A stretch of DNA of 35,719 nucleotides from an uncultured Elusimicrobia bacterium (GCA_903881545.1 CAIRTQ010000011.1:1-35719); one strand, 5' to 3'. Counted from the stretch's first letter, positions 17,103 through 27,189 are shown. Made by a program: numbers and translations. The notes: a model not told the origin generated them from the sequence alone.

Positions 17103-18980
17103 ATGCGGCACAAGCTCATAACCTTCCATCAAGCGGCCGTCATCCTGTCGGATGCGGCCGCGTTTGCGGCGGCGTTATGCCTGGCCTTCCTGCTCCGCTT
17201 CGATTTCCTGGTCCCTCCGGCGGAATGGCACCATTTCTTCCAGTCGGTCTGGCTGGTGGCGGGTCTGCAGACGGCCGCGTTCGCCTTCTTCGGGGCCTAT
17301 CGGGGCCTCTGGCGCTACGCCAGCTTCTCGGATCTGTCCACGCTGCTCAAGTCCCTGGCCGTCGGCCAGGTGTTCATCCTGGCCGCGGTGCTCTTCGTGC
17401 ACCACGGCGGCTTCCCGCGCTCGGTCCTCTTCATCCAGCCCGTCCTGGCCCTCGTGGCCGTGGGCCTCATCCGCTTCAGCATCCGGGCCTCCCGGGATTG
17501 GCGCGTTCAGAGCAGCGACACCGATGATCTGCCCCAGCTGCTGATCTTCGGGGCGGGGGACCACGGCGAGCACATCGTGCGCGACATGCAGCGGCGCAGG
17601 CGCAAGAGCCATGACATCGTGGGCTTCGTGGACGATGACCGCGCCAAATGGCACCAACGCATCCACGGCCTGCCCATCCTCGGCGGGCGCCAAGCCCTGC
17701 CGCGTCTCATCGCCAAGCACCAGATCGACGAGATCGTGGTGGCGGTCGAATACTCGCGGGGCCAGATCATCAAGGAGCTGATGGAGCTCTGCAAGACGCC
17801 GGGGGCGCGCCGGATCCAGTTCCGGACCATCCCGACCATCGAGGAGACCCTGCGCGGAGGCTCGGCCCGGCACCAGGGCATCCGCAAGCTCGAGCTGGCG
17901 GACCTGCTGCCGCGCAAGTCGGTCCACACGGACCTCGGCCCGGTCAAGGGGCTCTTGCAGGGTAAGTCCGTGCTGGTCACGGGCGCGGGCGGCACCATCG
18001 GCGCCGAGCTGGCCCGTCAGATCCTGCGCTTCAAGCCCGCGAAGCTTCTGCTCCTGGAGAAGGCCAACACCGCCCTGTTCTACATCGACCGCGAACTCGC
18101 GTCCGTACGCACGGACGCGATATGCCTGCCCATCGCCGGAGACGTGGGGGACCCCGATCTCCTGGAGAACCTCTTCCGGACGCACAAGCCGCATCTGGTC
18201 TTCCATGCGGCGGCGCACAAGCACGTGCCGCTCATGGAGACGAACCCGCAGGAGGCGGTCAAGAACAACTCCCTCAACACGCATCTGCTCGCCGAGACCG
18301 CCGTTCGCCACGGCGCGGAGCGCTTCCTGTACATCTCCACCGACAAGGCCGTGCGGCCGACGAGCGTGATGGGGGCCTCCAAGCGCCTGGGAGAGATGGT
18401 CCTGCGCGCCCTCAGCGGCTCCGCCCAGACCAAATTCATCGCTGTGCGCTTCGGGAACGTGCTGGGCAGCTCGGGCAGTGCCATCAATATCTTCAAGGAG
18501 CAGATCGCCAACGGCGGACCGATCACGGTCACTCACCCGGACATGACGCGCTATTTCATGACCCAGCAAGAGGCGATTCAGCTGATCCTTCAGGCGACGG
18601 CCTTGGGCGCCGGGGGCGAGACCTTCGTCCTCAACATGGGCGATCCGGTCAAGGTCATCGAGGTGGCGCGCAACTTGATCCTGCTCTCCGGCCTTGATCC
18701 GGAAAAGGACATCAAGATCGTTTTCACGGGCCTGCGACCGGGGGAGAAGATGTTCGAGGAGCTCTTCCGGGATGGCGACGTGCGCATGGACACCGGGCAT
18801 CCCGACATCTTTGCCGCCAGATCAGAAGAGGCCGACCTGGCCGTGGTGCGCGACGATCTGGCGCGCCTGCGGGAGCTCTGCGCCCTCGGCGACTCGGCCC
18901 CCTTGCTTGCCAAGCTGTGGGAGTTGGTCCCATCCTACCGGCATCAAGAGGGAGAGTCGGCGGCCCTCGCGAAGCCCTAG
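17103..18980 (+). CDS. Membrane-anchored UDP-sugar 4,6-dehydratase (PglF/WbpM/CapD family)
   Basis: A 625-residue inner-membrane protein. Four hydrophobic helices fill about the first 135 residues (from AVILSDAAAFAAALCLAFLLRF). A first Rossmann-like domain begins LLIFGAGDHGEHIVRDM. The catalytic domain opens VLVTGAGGTIGAELARQI near residue 289 and carries STDKAVRPTSVMGASKR near 411-427. Met replaces the usual Tyr of the short-chain dehydratases, as is normal in this family. GLRPGEKMFEEL follows. The enzyme removes water from UDP-GlcNAc to give the UDP-4-keto-6-deoxy sugar, the substrate of PglE-type aminotransferases such as the one at 11153-12289. The length agrees with PglF/WbpM. Confidence 0.94.
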   Translation: MRHKLITFHQAAVILSDAAAFAAALCLAFLLRFDFLVPPAEWHHFFQSVWLVAGLQTAAFAFFGAYRGLWRYASFSDLSTLLKSLAVGQVFILAAVLFVHHGGFPRSVLFIQPVLALVAVGLIRFSIRASRDWRVQSSDTDDLPQLLIFGAGDHGEHIVRDMQRRRRKSHDIVGFVDDDRAKWHQRIHGLPILGGRQALPRLIAKHQIDEIVVAVEYSRGQIIKELMELCKTPGARRIQFRTIPTIEETLRGGSARHQGIRKLELADLLPRKSVHTDLGPVKGLLQGKSVLVTGAGGTIGAELARQILRFKPAKLLLLEKANTALFYIDRELASVRTDAICLPIAGDVGDPDLLENLFRTHKPHLVFHAAAHKHVPLMETNPQEAVKNNSLNTHLLAETAVRHGAERFLYISTDKAVRPTSVMGASKRLGEMVLRALSGSAQTKFIAVRFGNVLGSSGSAINIFKEQIANGGPITVTHPDMTRYFMTQQEAIQLILQATALGAGGETFVLNMGDPVKVIEVARNLILLSGLDPEKDIKIVFTGLRPGEKMFEELFRDGDVRMDTGHPDIFAARSEEADLAVVRDDLARLRELCALGDSAPLLAKLWELVPSYRHQEGESAALAKP

Positions 18981-18990
18981 CGGGCCTACG

Positions 18991-20079
18991 ATGCGTCACG
19001 TCCCGCGCCGGCTTCTATGCGCGGTCGGACTGGCGGGTTTCGTCGCATGCGGCGTCAACCATCCGGCTAGGTTCTTCCCTGTCGGCATATATTGCGTGGA
19101 CGCCCCAGAGGCCTTGGCGCGCCTGCGGCGGGTCGGCTTCAATGCCGCGCAGACCTATCGTCAGGACCCCGTGTCGTTGCGCGCCCTGGGCGCGGCCGCG
19201 CGCCGGGCCGACATGAGGCTGCTGGCGGGACCCTTCGGGCTCATGAGCGCATCGGCTCCGGCGCGGGACCTCCCGATAGCGGCATGGTATCTGGCGGACG
19301 AGCCGGATGTGGACAAGATATCTGCCCGGGATATCTGCGCCCGTGCGCAGCAGGCGCACACTTGGTCCCCCGGGACGGCTACTGCTCTCGTGGTCGGGGC
19401 GGGCGGCAAGGCAGGCGACTACAAGGATTGCGCGGATGTGATGATGGTGGATTGGTATCCGGTCCCGCATCTGCCCCTGGAGTCCGCCGGGGAACAGGTG
19501 CGCCTGGCCGTGTCGGCGGCCGGGGGAAAGCCGGTATGGGCCGTCCTGCAGGCCATGAACTGGAGGGACTATCCCCAGCGCGACCCGCGCCGGCGCATCG
19601 GGAGGTTCCCGGATATCGCCGAGATGCGGTTCATGGCCTATCATGCCGTCCTGGAGGGGGCTCGGGGCATCTGGTTCTATTCCTTCGCGAAGCCCTACGG
19701 GAAGAACCTCGAGGCCTTCCCGGAGGAATGGTTCGCCTTGTCTTCCGTGGCCGGGGAATTGGCGGCCATGCGGCCGATTTTTGAGCAAGGGGCTCCGGAG
19801 CATCTGCCTTTCACCCCTGGGCCGGGCGGGGTCTTGGCCAAGGCTTGGCGTTACCACGGCCGGGACTATGTGGTCATGACCAGCCCCGGACCCGTGGTCA
19901 TGCGGATGGTTCCGGAGGAGGTCCTGGGGACGCGGTGGCGGCCTTTGTTCGAGTCCAGGCGAGACCAGAGGGATCTGTTGGTCCAGGTAGGGGCGCAGTA
20001 CTACCTGCCCCCCTACAGGGTCTTGGTGCTGGAGAGCCGGATGCGGTTCTGGACGCCGCAGGCGCGGGCTGCGGATTGA
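18991..20079 (+). CDS. Lipoprotein, probable TIM-barrel glycoside hydrolase-like
   Basis: A 362-residue protein starting ten bases after the dehydratase stop; the longer open frame upstream is a shadow of that gene. The N-terminus MRHVPRRLLCAVGLAGFVACG looks like a lipoprotein signal with the lipidated Cys near residue 20, though the lipobox FVAC is not perfect. The body reads like a TIM barrel: FFPVGIYCVD, GFNAAQTYRQ, AAWYLADEPDV (the DEP that is often an acid residue in GH-like barrels), DVMMVDWYPVPHL, PVWAVLQAMNW, FMAYHAVLEGARGIWFYSF. A small beta-rich tail follows. It may trim or bind the polysaccharide at the periplasmic face of a membrane. Similar unassigned proteins often annotate as hypothetical. 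Confidence 0.65.
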   Translation: MRHVPRRLLCAVGLAGFVACGVNHPARFFPVGIYCVDAPEALARLRRVGFNAAQTYRQDPVSLRALGAAARRADMRLLAGPFGLMSASAPARDLPIAAWYLADEPDVDKISARDICARAQQAHTWSPGTATALVVGAGGKAGDYKDCADVMMVDWYPVPHLPLESAGEQVRLAVSAAGGKPVWAVLQAMNWRDYPQRDPRRRIGRFPDIAEMRFMAYHAVLEGARGIWFYSFAKPYGKNLEAFPEEWFALSSVAGELAAMRPIFEQGAPEHLPFTPGPGGVLAKAWRYHGRDYVVMTSPGPVVMRMVPEEVLGTRWRPLFESRRDQRDLLVQVGAQYYLPPYRVLVLESRMRFWTPQARAAD

Positions 20080-20143
20080 GCGCGCAAGAGGCTGGCCGTG
20101 GCCATCCTTGTGGCGGCCGCCTCCTCGTCGGCGCGCGACCGGC

Positions 20144-21526
20144 TTAGAACAGGACCTTCAATCCGACGGTCGTGATTTGGTCGGCGTAGTTGAACTGCTC
20201 GGAGAACACCGAGAAGCGCGTCCGATAAAGATAGCCGGCGCTGGCGCGCAGCCACTCCTGGATGTCGTAGCTCAGGCCGGGGCCGATCTGATAGACATCG
20301 TCGCGGCGCTTGCCCGTGGCACCGCCGATGCTGCCCTGGCCGCTGGCAGGCGTGACCCCCGGATACTGGTCTAGCTCCATGCCCATGTTGAGCGTGGCCG
20401 TCAGCTTGGTCGGGAACTTGTGCTTGAAGCTCAGGCCCACGTTGTTGGCGACGTAGTACTGGCTGGGGAAGAAGGTGGACTCCTGCAAATTCCGCGACAA
20501 CAGGAGATCGATCGAGGTCCGCTCCAGGGGGGTATAGGTGAGGGCGGTGCTCACCATCCAGGTGGCAGTGTTCTTGGCGGCGCCGGTGTAGACCGCGCTG
20601 GCGGTGTCATAGGCGCGGAACTGCGCGCCGGATTGTATCACGCCGGTCAGCTTGGGCGCGATGCGGCCTTCGACGCCGCCGTCCACGAAGTTGGACCTGC
20701 TGTCCCGAGGGTCGGGCTGATGCACCGTGTAGTGGATTAACTGCCGGTGGTAGGAGGCGTAGATCCGGGTCGCCGGCGAGAACCGCCACCCCGTCTTCAC
20801 TCCGACCAACTCGGTGAAATGGTCCATCAGGGTGCGTATCGACCCGGCGTTGGAGATGTACTTGTCCATTATGTCCGAGCCGTCAATCGCCGCGAAGAGG
20901 TGGCCGCCCTTGGGGCGGTATTCGGCCTGGGCGGAGACGGTGTTCTCCCAGCGCTGTTGGCGCTCGACGAGTTCGGTGGTCGCCGGGTCCGAGGTGTTGA
21001 GGTAGTTCTCCTTGACCCGGCCCGAGAGCCCCTGCGTTCCCTCATAGGCGTAGCTGGCGTTGAGGGTCTGGTTGATGGAATTGTTGATTCTGGGATCCTT
21101 GACGTAGTCGTGCCAGATGAAGTCATAGTCCGCGCTCAACTGGTGCCGTTCGGCCAGGGGCAAGGACGCCTTGAGCCCGAAGTTGGTGTCCGTAATCCAT
21201 GAGCCCCGCACCGGACCCGCCTTGCCGCCGTTGGCGGTCTGGCCCCGGACATGCGACTGCGGCTGCAGGTAGATGTTGCTGTCGTAGGACCCGCCGGCGC
21301 CGAAGTACGGATGCAGCGCCAACAGGCCCCAGCGCAGGTTCGGCTTCTTGAACTGGGAGATTGCATCCTCCAGTTGCGCCCAGGTGCTTTGGAAGCCCCA
21401 GTTGTTAAGGGCCGGATTCGCCGGCAGGTTCAGGTCCGTCGTAGGCGGATCCCGGTCGGCAGGTTGCGCCTGTGCCCAGCCCGCTACGACTGATAAAAAT
21501 AATGCCGCTACCAAAATCTTTCGCAT
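20144..21526 (-). CDS. Outer-membrane beta-barrel protein of the polysaccharide locus
   Basis: A 460-residue protein from the ATG at 21526, chosen for its AGGAG site and for the signal peptide MRKILVAALFLSVVAGWAQAQ. An upstream in-frame start would add 21 residues before it. The mature part is a series of amphipathic strands with aromatic ends, such as YDSNIYLQPQS, HQLSADYDFIWHDY, ASYAYEGTQGLSGRVKENYL, IYASYHRQLIHYTVH and AGYLYRTRFSVFSEQFNYADQITTVGLKVLF, and it ends in Phe as outer-membrane proteins do. It resembles the BBP2-like barrels often found in exopolysaccharide clusters. It follows the small secreted protein by 59 bases. It may be a secretion channel or a structural partner for the glycan. 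Confidence 0.85.
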   Translation of the reverse strand: MRKILVAALFLSVVAGWAQAQPADRDPPTTDLNLPANPALNNWGFQSTWAQLEDAISQFKKPNLRWGLLALHPYFGAGGSYDSNIYLQPQSHVRGQTANGGKAGPVRGSWITDTNFGLKASLPLAERHQLSADYDFIWHDYVKDPRINNSINQTLNASYAYEGTQGLSGRVKENYLNTSDPATTELVERQQRWENTVSAQAEYRPKGGHLFAAIDGSDIMDKYISNAGSIRTLMDHFTELVGVKTGWRFSPATRIYASYHRQLIHYTVHQPDPRDSRSNFVDGGVEGRIAPKLTGVIQSGAQFRAYDTASAVYTGAAKNTATWMVSTALTYTPLERTSIDLLLSRNLQESTFFPSQYYVANNVGLSFKHKFPTKLTATLNMGMELDQYPGVTPASGQGSIGGATGKRRDDVYQIGPGLSYDIQEWLRASAGYLYRTRFSVFSEQFNYADQITTVGLKVLF

Positions 21527-21585
21527 GATACTCCTTTCAAATATATGGTCTTCCGATGCATTTGCCAGTTTGGCCCCGTTCTTCC

Positions 21586-22065
21586 TCATGGGGTGGACGG
21601 AGAGATGATGTGCTGGTCATCGCTCGGGTTCGGCGGCGGAGGCTTGGTGCCGCCGTCCGTAGTCCCGCCGCCCCCAGAACCGCCCCCGCCAGCAGGAGCG
21701 GGGGCAGGCGCCGTGGGAATGGACTGGCCGCTGGTGATAGTGCCAGTGGAAAGATTAAGAGTGACGCTCGGGGTGGAGCCGGGCGTCGCGGCCGCCGGAG
21801 AATACAGGGTGCCTCCGATGTCCAGCGTGGCCGCGCCCGTGACCGTGACCACATCCCCCGGCTGGACTTGAAGCACGGTCCCATCGGCAACCGTGACTGC
21901 TACGCCGTTGACCAGGACTTGGCTGCCCGGTCCGGCTTTGACGACCCGGATGAGCACTGGGCGGGCGGCCGCAGGAGGGGGAGTCTGTGCAACAGCGATA
22001 TCGGCCACGGTGCCTACGGCTAAGCCGACCAGCAAAGCCAATGACAGTTGCCAGATACGGTTCAT
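21586..22065 (-). CDS. Small secreted protein with FecR-like strand repeat and Gly/Pro-rich tail
   Basis: A 159-residue exported protein: signal peptide MNRIWQLSLALLVGLAVGTVADIAVAQ, then a compact beta domain (VLIRVVKAGPGSQVLVNG, then VTVADGTVLQVQPGDVVTVTG) that looks like the FecR-type domain used in envelope proteins. Then comes a Ser/Thr/Ala-rich linker and a low-complexity tail of about 45 residues dominated by Gly, Pro, Ser and Thr. GGGGG lies before the ATG. It is the first gene of the pair with the outer-membrane barrel and follows the best promoter in the polysaccharide locus. It was not matched to a named family. It may bind the barrel or the glycan in the periplasm. Confidence 0.7.
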   Translation of the reverse strand: MNRIWQLSLALLVGLAVGTVADIAVAQTPPPAAARPVLIRVVKAGPGSQVLVNGVAVTVADGTVLQVQPGDVVTVTGAATLDIGGTLYSPAAATPGSTPSVTLNLSTGTITSGQSIPTAPAPAPAGGGGSGGGGTTDGGTKPPPPNPSDDQHIISPSTP

Positions 22066-22098
22066 AATTCCCCCTTACCTACGATTAGAACAGTCCAC

Positions 22099-22127
22099 TT
22101 TATAGCATTTGTGCGTTAGTGTGTCAA
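22099..22127 (-). promoter_or_regulatory. Near-consensus sigma-70 promoter for the secreted protein/barrel pair
   Basis: On the minus strand TTGACA (22127-22122) is followed after exactly 17 bases by TATAAA (22104-22099). The ATG lies at 22065, giving a leader of about 27 bases. It is the closest to consensus of any promoter in the window and lies just past the stop of tgt on the same strand, so the pair can be expressed separately from the upstream housekeeping genes. Confidence 0.8.
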
Positions 22128-22155
22128 AACAATTGGACAGGATTCCGGCCGCTGT

Positions 22156-23286
22156 CTAGGACTTGACGGGGGTGCGATACCCGGCGAAGAACGCGGCCCG
22201 GGCTTGGGCGAAGCGGCCTGCCTTGATGGCAAGGCGGATCTCGGCGGCGATGGAGAGCATGAGGTGGAGGTTGTGATAGCTCAGGAGCCGGTACACCAGC
22301 AGCTCCCTGGTGCGGAAAAGATGGCTGAGGTAGGCGCGCGAATAGCTCCGGCACACGAAGCAATCGCATTCGATGTCGGGGGGGGAGAAATCCTCGCGAT
22401 TGCAGCTGTTGACGATGTTGAGCCGGCCGTGCCGCGTCATGACCATGCCGTTGCGCGCCACCCGCGTGGGCCAGACGCAATCCATCATGTCCACGCCGAG
22501 GCCGGCGGCCATCCAGAGGTCCTCCGGCGTGCCCATGCCCATGAGGTAGCGTGGCTTTTCCGGAGGCAGCAGGGAGTTGATATGCTCCAGGATGGACCAG
22601 GTCATGTCCTTGGGCTCGCCCACGGAAAGGCCGCCGATGGAGACGCCGTCCCAGGGCAAGGTCTGCATGTGCTCAACGGCCTGGCTGCGCAGGGCGGGGA
22701 AGAATGAGCCTTGCAGGATGGGGAAGAACAGCGCGCGGCTGCCCGCCTCGCGGGCGGCGCGCAGGGCGGGGACCGAGCGGTCGCTCCAGCTCATGGTCCG
22801 GCGCAGGGCGGCGGCCGCCTGGGCTTCGTCTGCCGGGTAGGGGGGGCATTCGTCCAAGGTAGTCCAGCAGTCCGAGCCCAGGTCGCGCTGGACATTGATG
22901 ACCGACTCCGCGGTCAAGCGGTGCTCGGCGCCGTCATGATGCGAGCGGAAGGTCACGCCCTCGTCGTCCACCTTCCTGAAGTCGGTCAAGCTGAAGACCT
23001 GGAAGCCGCCGGAATCCGTCAGGATCATCCCGTCGTAGCCCATGAAGCGGTGCAGGCCTCCGGCCTTGCGGATGATTTCGGTCCCGGGGCGCAGATAGAG
23101 GTGGTAGGAGTTGGACAGGATGGCCCGGGCGCCGAGGGCGGACAGGTCCTCCTGGGAGATGGCCTTGACCGTCGCCTGGGTGGCCACGGGCATGAAGGCC
23201 GGAGTCTCTAGGTCGCCGTGCGCCGTGTGCAGGACCCCGGCGCGGGCGCGGGTCGCGGAGTCCTGGGCGATGACGCGGAAGCTCAT
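22156..23286 (-). CDS. tgt: tRNA-guanine (queuine) transglycosylase
   Basis: This 376-residue enzyme swaps guanine-34 for preQ1 in tRNAs with GUN anticodons, a step of queuosine synthesis. Clear family marks are DSGGFQVFSL at 91-100, the nucleophile Asp269 in GVDMMDCVWPTR, LPWDGVSIGGLSVGE, and RYLMGMGTPEDL. The zinc site is Cys307, Cys309 and Cys312 (ECDCFVC) with His338, at the spacing of the bacterial enzyme. The length is normal. It follows queA by 66 bases on the same strand. The gap holds a plausible promoter of its own. Confidence 0.97.
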   Translation of the reverse strand: MSFRVIAQDSATRARAGVLHTAHGDLETPAFMPVATQATVKAISQEDLSALGARAILSNSYHLYLRPGTEIIRKAGGLHRFMGYDGMILTDSGGFQVFSLTDFRKVDDEGVTFRSHHDGAEHRLTAESVINVQRDLGSDCWTTLDECPPYPADEAQAAAALRRTMSWSDRSVPALRAAREAGSRALFFPILQGSFFPALRSQAVEHMQTLPWDGVSIGGLSVGEPKDMTWSILEHINSLLPPEKPRYLMGMGTPEDLWMAAGLGVDMMDCVWPTRVARNGMVMTRHGRLNIVNSCNREDFSPPDIECDCFVCRSYSRAYLSHLFRTRELLVYRLLSYHNLHLMLSIAAEIRLAIKAGRFAQARAAFFAGYRTPVKS

Positions 23287-23330
23287 CGGGACACGCCGTG
23301 GTCTCTGTTCATGCTGGGGTCGCGCCCAGT

Positions 23331-23359
23331 ATCATAACTTTTTCGCCCCGCCTTATAAA
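23331..23359 (-). promoter_or_regulatory. Candidate promoter for tgt
   Basis: On the minus strand TTTATA (23359-23354) is followed after 17 bases by TATGAT (23336-23331), which matches five of six -10 bases. The -35 box overlaps the queA stop codon. The ATG of tgt at 23286 would have a leader of about 40 bases. The AT-rich composition contrasts with the flanking genes. Confidence 0.5.
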
Positions 23360-24390
23360 ATGGCCATGGCATCGCCATAGGAGTAGAGGCGGTATCGCTC
23401 GCGGAAAGCCTCCTGGTAGGCGGCCAAAAGCTTTTCCCGCCCCAAAAACGCCGCGGCCAGAAAGAGCGGGGTGGATTTCGGCAGGTGGAAATTGGTGATG
23501 AGCCCGGAGACCGCGCGGAACTCGTGGCCCGGCCGGATGTAGAGGTTGGTCCAGCCCTGGCCCGGGCCGAAGCCGCCGGCTTGGCGGGCCAAGGTCTCCA
23601 GGGTGCGCGTGCTCGTCGTGCCCACGGCCACCACGCGGCCGCCTTCGCGCAGGGTCCGTGCCACGGCCGCGGCCTCCGCCTCGGGCATGAGGTAATGCTC
23701 GGGCAGCATGGGGTGCTGGTGGGCGTCTTCGACCGTAACCGGCCGGAAAGTGCCGCGGCCCACATGCAGGGTCAGCTTGGCCAGGCGCACGCCCATGCTG
23801 CGCAGCGCATCGAGCAGTCCGGGCGTGAAGTGAAGACCGGCCGTAGGCGCCGCGATAGAGCCCTGGGCCGCGGCGTAGACCGTCTGGTAGCGCTGCCGGT
23901 CGCCGGAAGCGTCCATCCCCCGGCGGCGCTTGAGGATGTAGGGCGGCAGGGGCGCGTGGCCGTGCTCCGCCAGGTAGCCCGCCATGTCGGCGGTATTGAA
24001 CCGGCAGATGAATTCGCCGTCGTCGTTGAGGCCTTCGACCGTGGCTTGCGCGCCGCCCGGGAAAGACAGGCTCATGCCCGCCTTGAGGCCCGAGGCCAGG
24101 GCTCTCCACAGGCCCGGCTCCAGCTCGCCGACCAGGAGCATCTCGGCCCGGCCACCCGTGGCCTTCCTGCCGATCAGTCGGCAAGGCATGACCTTGGTCT
24201 CGTTGATGACCAGACAATCCCCTGCTTTCAGAAGTTTCGGCAGATCGCAGAATCTGTGATGCGAGACGGCGCCGGAGGCGCGCTCCACCAGCATGAGCCG
24301 GGACGAATCGCGCGGCTCCGCGGGAGCGGCGGCCACCAACTCCTCGGGGAAAGGGAAATCGAAATCGCTTAAGGGGAGGCCGTCCATCAC
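23353..24390 (-). CDS. queA: S-adenosylmethionine:tRNA ribosyltransferase-isomerase
   Basis: A 345-residue enzyme that transfers and isomerises the ribosyl part of SAM onto preQ1-modified tRNA to make epoxyqueuosine. Family marks are LPLSDFDFPFPEELVAAAPAEPRDSSRL at the N-terminus, INETKVMPCRLIGRK, VEGLNDDGEF, PTAGLHFTPGLL, LHVGRGTFRPV, VAVGTTSTRTLE and the C-terminal FHLPKSTPLFLAAAFLG. The start at 24390 overlaps the stop of the SpoIID-like gene (ATGA). Length and gene order with tgt are normal for queuosine genes. Confidence 0.97.
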   Translation of the reverse strand: MMDGLPLSDFDFPFPEELVAAAPAEPRDSSRLMLVERASGAVSHHRFCDLPKLLKAGDCLVINETKVMPCRLIGRKATGGRAEMLLVGELEPGLWRALASGLKAGMSLSFPGGAQATVEGLNDDGEFICRFNTADMAGYLAEHGHAPLPPYILKRRRGMDASGDRQRYQTVYAAAQGSIAAPTAGLHFTPGLLDALRSMGVRLAKLTLHVGRGTFRPVTVEDAHQHPMLPEHYLMPEAEAAAVARTLREGGRVVAVGTTSTRTLETLARQAGGFGPGQGWTNLYIRPGHEFRAVSGLITNFHLPKSTPLFLAAAFLGREKLLAAYQEAFRERYRLYSYGDAMAIL

Positions 24391-25529
24391 TCATCCACGA
24401 CCGAGAGGGTGGCTCCGGGAAAATAGTAGCGCAGGATGGTTTCGTAGGAGCGGCCTTTCTCGGCCTGCGCCCGGGAGCCCCATTGGCAGAGCCCCACGCC
24501 ATGGCCCGAGCCCGTGCCCTCAAACCATACGCCGTCCCGCCGCAGGCGCGCCGAGCGCAGGCGCAGGCTGCGCAGCCGCGTGGGCCCGACGGATTTGCGG
24601 AACTCCTCGCCGCTGACGGAGACGGACTCGCCGCCGACCTTGACCGTGAAGCTGCGCACGTAGCCGGCCCCGTCGCGCCGGCCCAGGCTGAAGTCTTCCA
24701 GCCGGCCGCTATGCTTGCCGCCGCGGGGCAGGGCCGCGAGGACCTCGGCGGCGGGGACGAACGCCTTCCAGCGATAGAGCGGGGTGCGCGTGCAGAAGCG
24801 GTCCTCGACGCCGCGCAAGGGCAGGGGCGCGGCGCCGCCCCAGACCAGTGTGTAGTCCGCGGTGTGGCCGCCGCAGCAGGCGTGGTAATAGGCGGCCAGG
24901 AGAGCGCCTTGGTAGCCCAGGACCTCCCCGCGCGTCTGCGTCACCGCCTGGCGCACGGACGGAGACTGGTTCGCGACGCCGCCGTACACTTGGGAGCGCG
25001 TGTCCGAGGTGAGGTCGAAGCCGTCCTCCTTGTACTTGCCCAGGTTGTAATAGGCGAAAGTCCGGGCCACCACGGCTTGGGCTTTGAGCGCCTCCAGGGG
25101 CCAGTTCGGTTCCATCTCGCGGGGCAGCACTCCCAGCAGGTAATCCTCGACGCTGAGTTCGGAGACGACCAGCACCGTGCCGCGCGCGCCGGGCTTGATC
25201 AGGAGGTGGCCCTGGTAGCGGCTCTTGCCGGCCAGGACCGTGGCGCCTGGCTCTAGCGGCGCGAGCCGCGCGGGCCCGGCGAAGCGGTAGGGACCGACCA
25301 GCAGGCCGCCGGCGGCGGCGTCCACCGGGTAGGTCTTGTAAGGCAGCAGGTCATATCCCGTACCCGTGGCCTCGTCACGCAGGGAGAACCGGCCTTCCGG
25401 CGTCACCGTGAGGCCTCGGGCCTGGCTCTGGATGCAGACCTGGATGAGCCTTTCCGTGTAGACCGCGCGCGCCGTGCGCTCGGCGGGGCACAGCAGGAGC
25501 AGTCCGGCCGCCAGCAGGGGTGCGCGCAT
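24387..25529 (-). CDS. SpoIID/LytB-domain protein (probable peptidoglycan lytic transglycosylase)
   Basis: A 380-residue exported protein. A short hydrophobic N-terminus (MRAPLLAAGLLLLCPAERTARA) is a likely signal peptide or anchor. The SpoIID domain begins around residue 110 with VLVVSELSVEDYLLGVLPREMEPNWPLEALKAQAVVARTFA, where Glu138 is a candidate catalytic acid by analogy with SpoIID. Later come SDTRSQVYGG, YHACCGGHTADY and the C-terminal GHGVGLCQWG at about 342-351. Such proteins cleave glycan strands that lack stem peptides. The gene has two coupled neighbours, ruvB two bases upstream and queA overlapping downstream, so it looks like a constant part of this operon and not a sporulation gene. 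Confidence 0.92.
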   Translation of the reverse strand: MRAPLLAAGLLLLCPAERTARAVYTERLIQVCIQSQARGLTVTPEGRFSLRDEATGTGYDLLPYKTYPVDAAAGGLLVGPYRFAGPARLAPLEPGATVLAGKSRYQGHLLIKPGARGTVLVVSELSVEDYLLGVLPREMEPNWPLEALKAQAVVARTFAYYNLGKYKEDGFDLTSDTRSQVYGGVANQSPSVRQAVTQTRGEVLGYQGALLAAYYHACCGGHTADYTLVWGGAAPLPLRGVEDRFCTRTPLYRWKAFVPAAEVLAALPRGGKHSGRLEDFSLGRRDGAGYVRSFTVKVGGESVSVSGEEFRKSVGPTRLRSLRLRSARLRRDGVWFEGTGSGHGVGLCQWGSRAQAEKGRSYETILRYYFPGATLSVVDE

Positions 25530-25531
25530 CG

Positions 25532-26562
<1,031 letters not shown>

Positions 26563-26563
<1 letters not shown>

Positions 26564-27189
26564 CAGAGCCTCTTGAGGGCCAGCCGGATGATGCCTTCGG
26601 CGTCCAGGGCCGCGCCGGGGTTTTCATCGGTCACGGCCGTCAGCGCCGCACGCGCCTCGGCGTTTTTGTAGCCGAGCGAGGCCAGCGCGCTCAAGGCCCG
26701 GGCCATGGCGGTCGCGGAGGCTCCACCGGCGGCGGCCGGGCGGCCCGCGCCGGCCACGGCGCCGGCGGCGCCGGAGGCGACGGCGTCCTTCAAGGCGGCG
26801 ATGAGGCGGTCCGCGGTCTTGCGCGTGAAGCCGAAGACGCCGCAAAGTGCGGGCGCGTCCTTCTCCAGGATGGCGCGGCGGAAGTCAGGCAAGGACTTGG
26901 AGGCCTTGTCCAGGTGCTCCAAGGCCTTCTTGGCTCCGGTGTTGGGGACCAGGTCGCGGAAAGTGAGGAACATCTCTTTTTCCGCGGGAGTCAGGAAGCC
27001 GTAAAGGGTGACGCCCCCGCCGTACATGGCCACGGACTCGGCGATATGGAGCGTGAGCGGCGAGCCTGGCTCCGGCGCGACCGCGGCAGTCGCGGCGGTC
27101 ACCGCGACCTCATAGCCCACGCCCGAGACTTCCAGGACCAGGCGCTCCGCGGCCTTGGACAGGACCGCGCCGCGCAAGGAAGCGATCAC
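26563..27189 (-). CDS. ruvA: Holliday junction-binding subunit RuvA (divergent)
   Basis: A 208-residue protein from the GTG at 27189, which overlaps the ruvC stop (GTGA). The OB-fold N-terminus reads [10 protein letters not shown] (starting Met), then [12 protein letters not shown] and [24 protein letters not shown], which match RuvA. The helix-hairpin-helix part is unusual: [13 protein letters not shown] where VSGVGPKLAL is usual, and [13 protein letters not shown] where LPGIGKKTAERL is usual. A Gly/Ala-rich acidic-free linker (about 146-165) leads to the small C-terminal domain [19 protein letters not shown] that contacts RuvB. Position between ruvC and ruvB makes the assignment secure despite divergence. 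Confidence 0.94.

Noticed and set aside
23353-24400. preQ1 riboswitch ahead of queA
   Set aside because: queA starts inside the end of the preceding gene by an ATGA overlap, so no leader is available for a riboswitch.
24387-25529. Sporulation role for the SpoIID-domain gene
   Set aside because: The domain is widespread in non-sporulating bacteria, no other sporulation gene is present, and the envelope looks Gram-negative.
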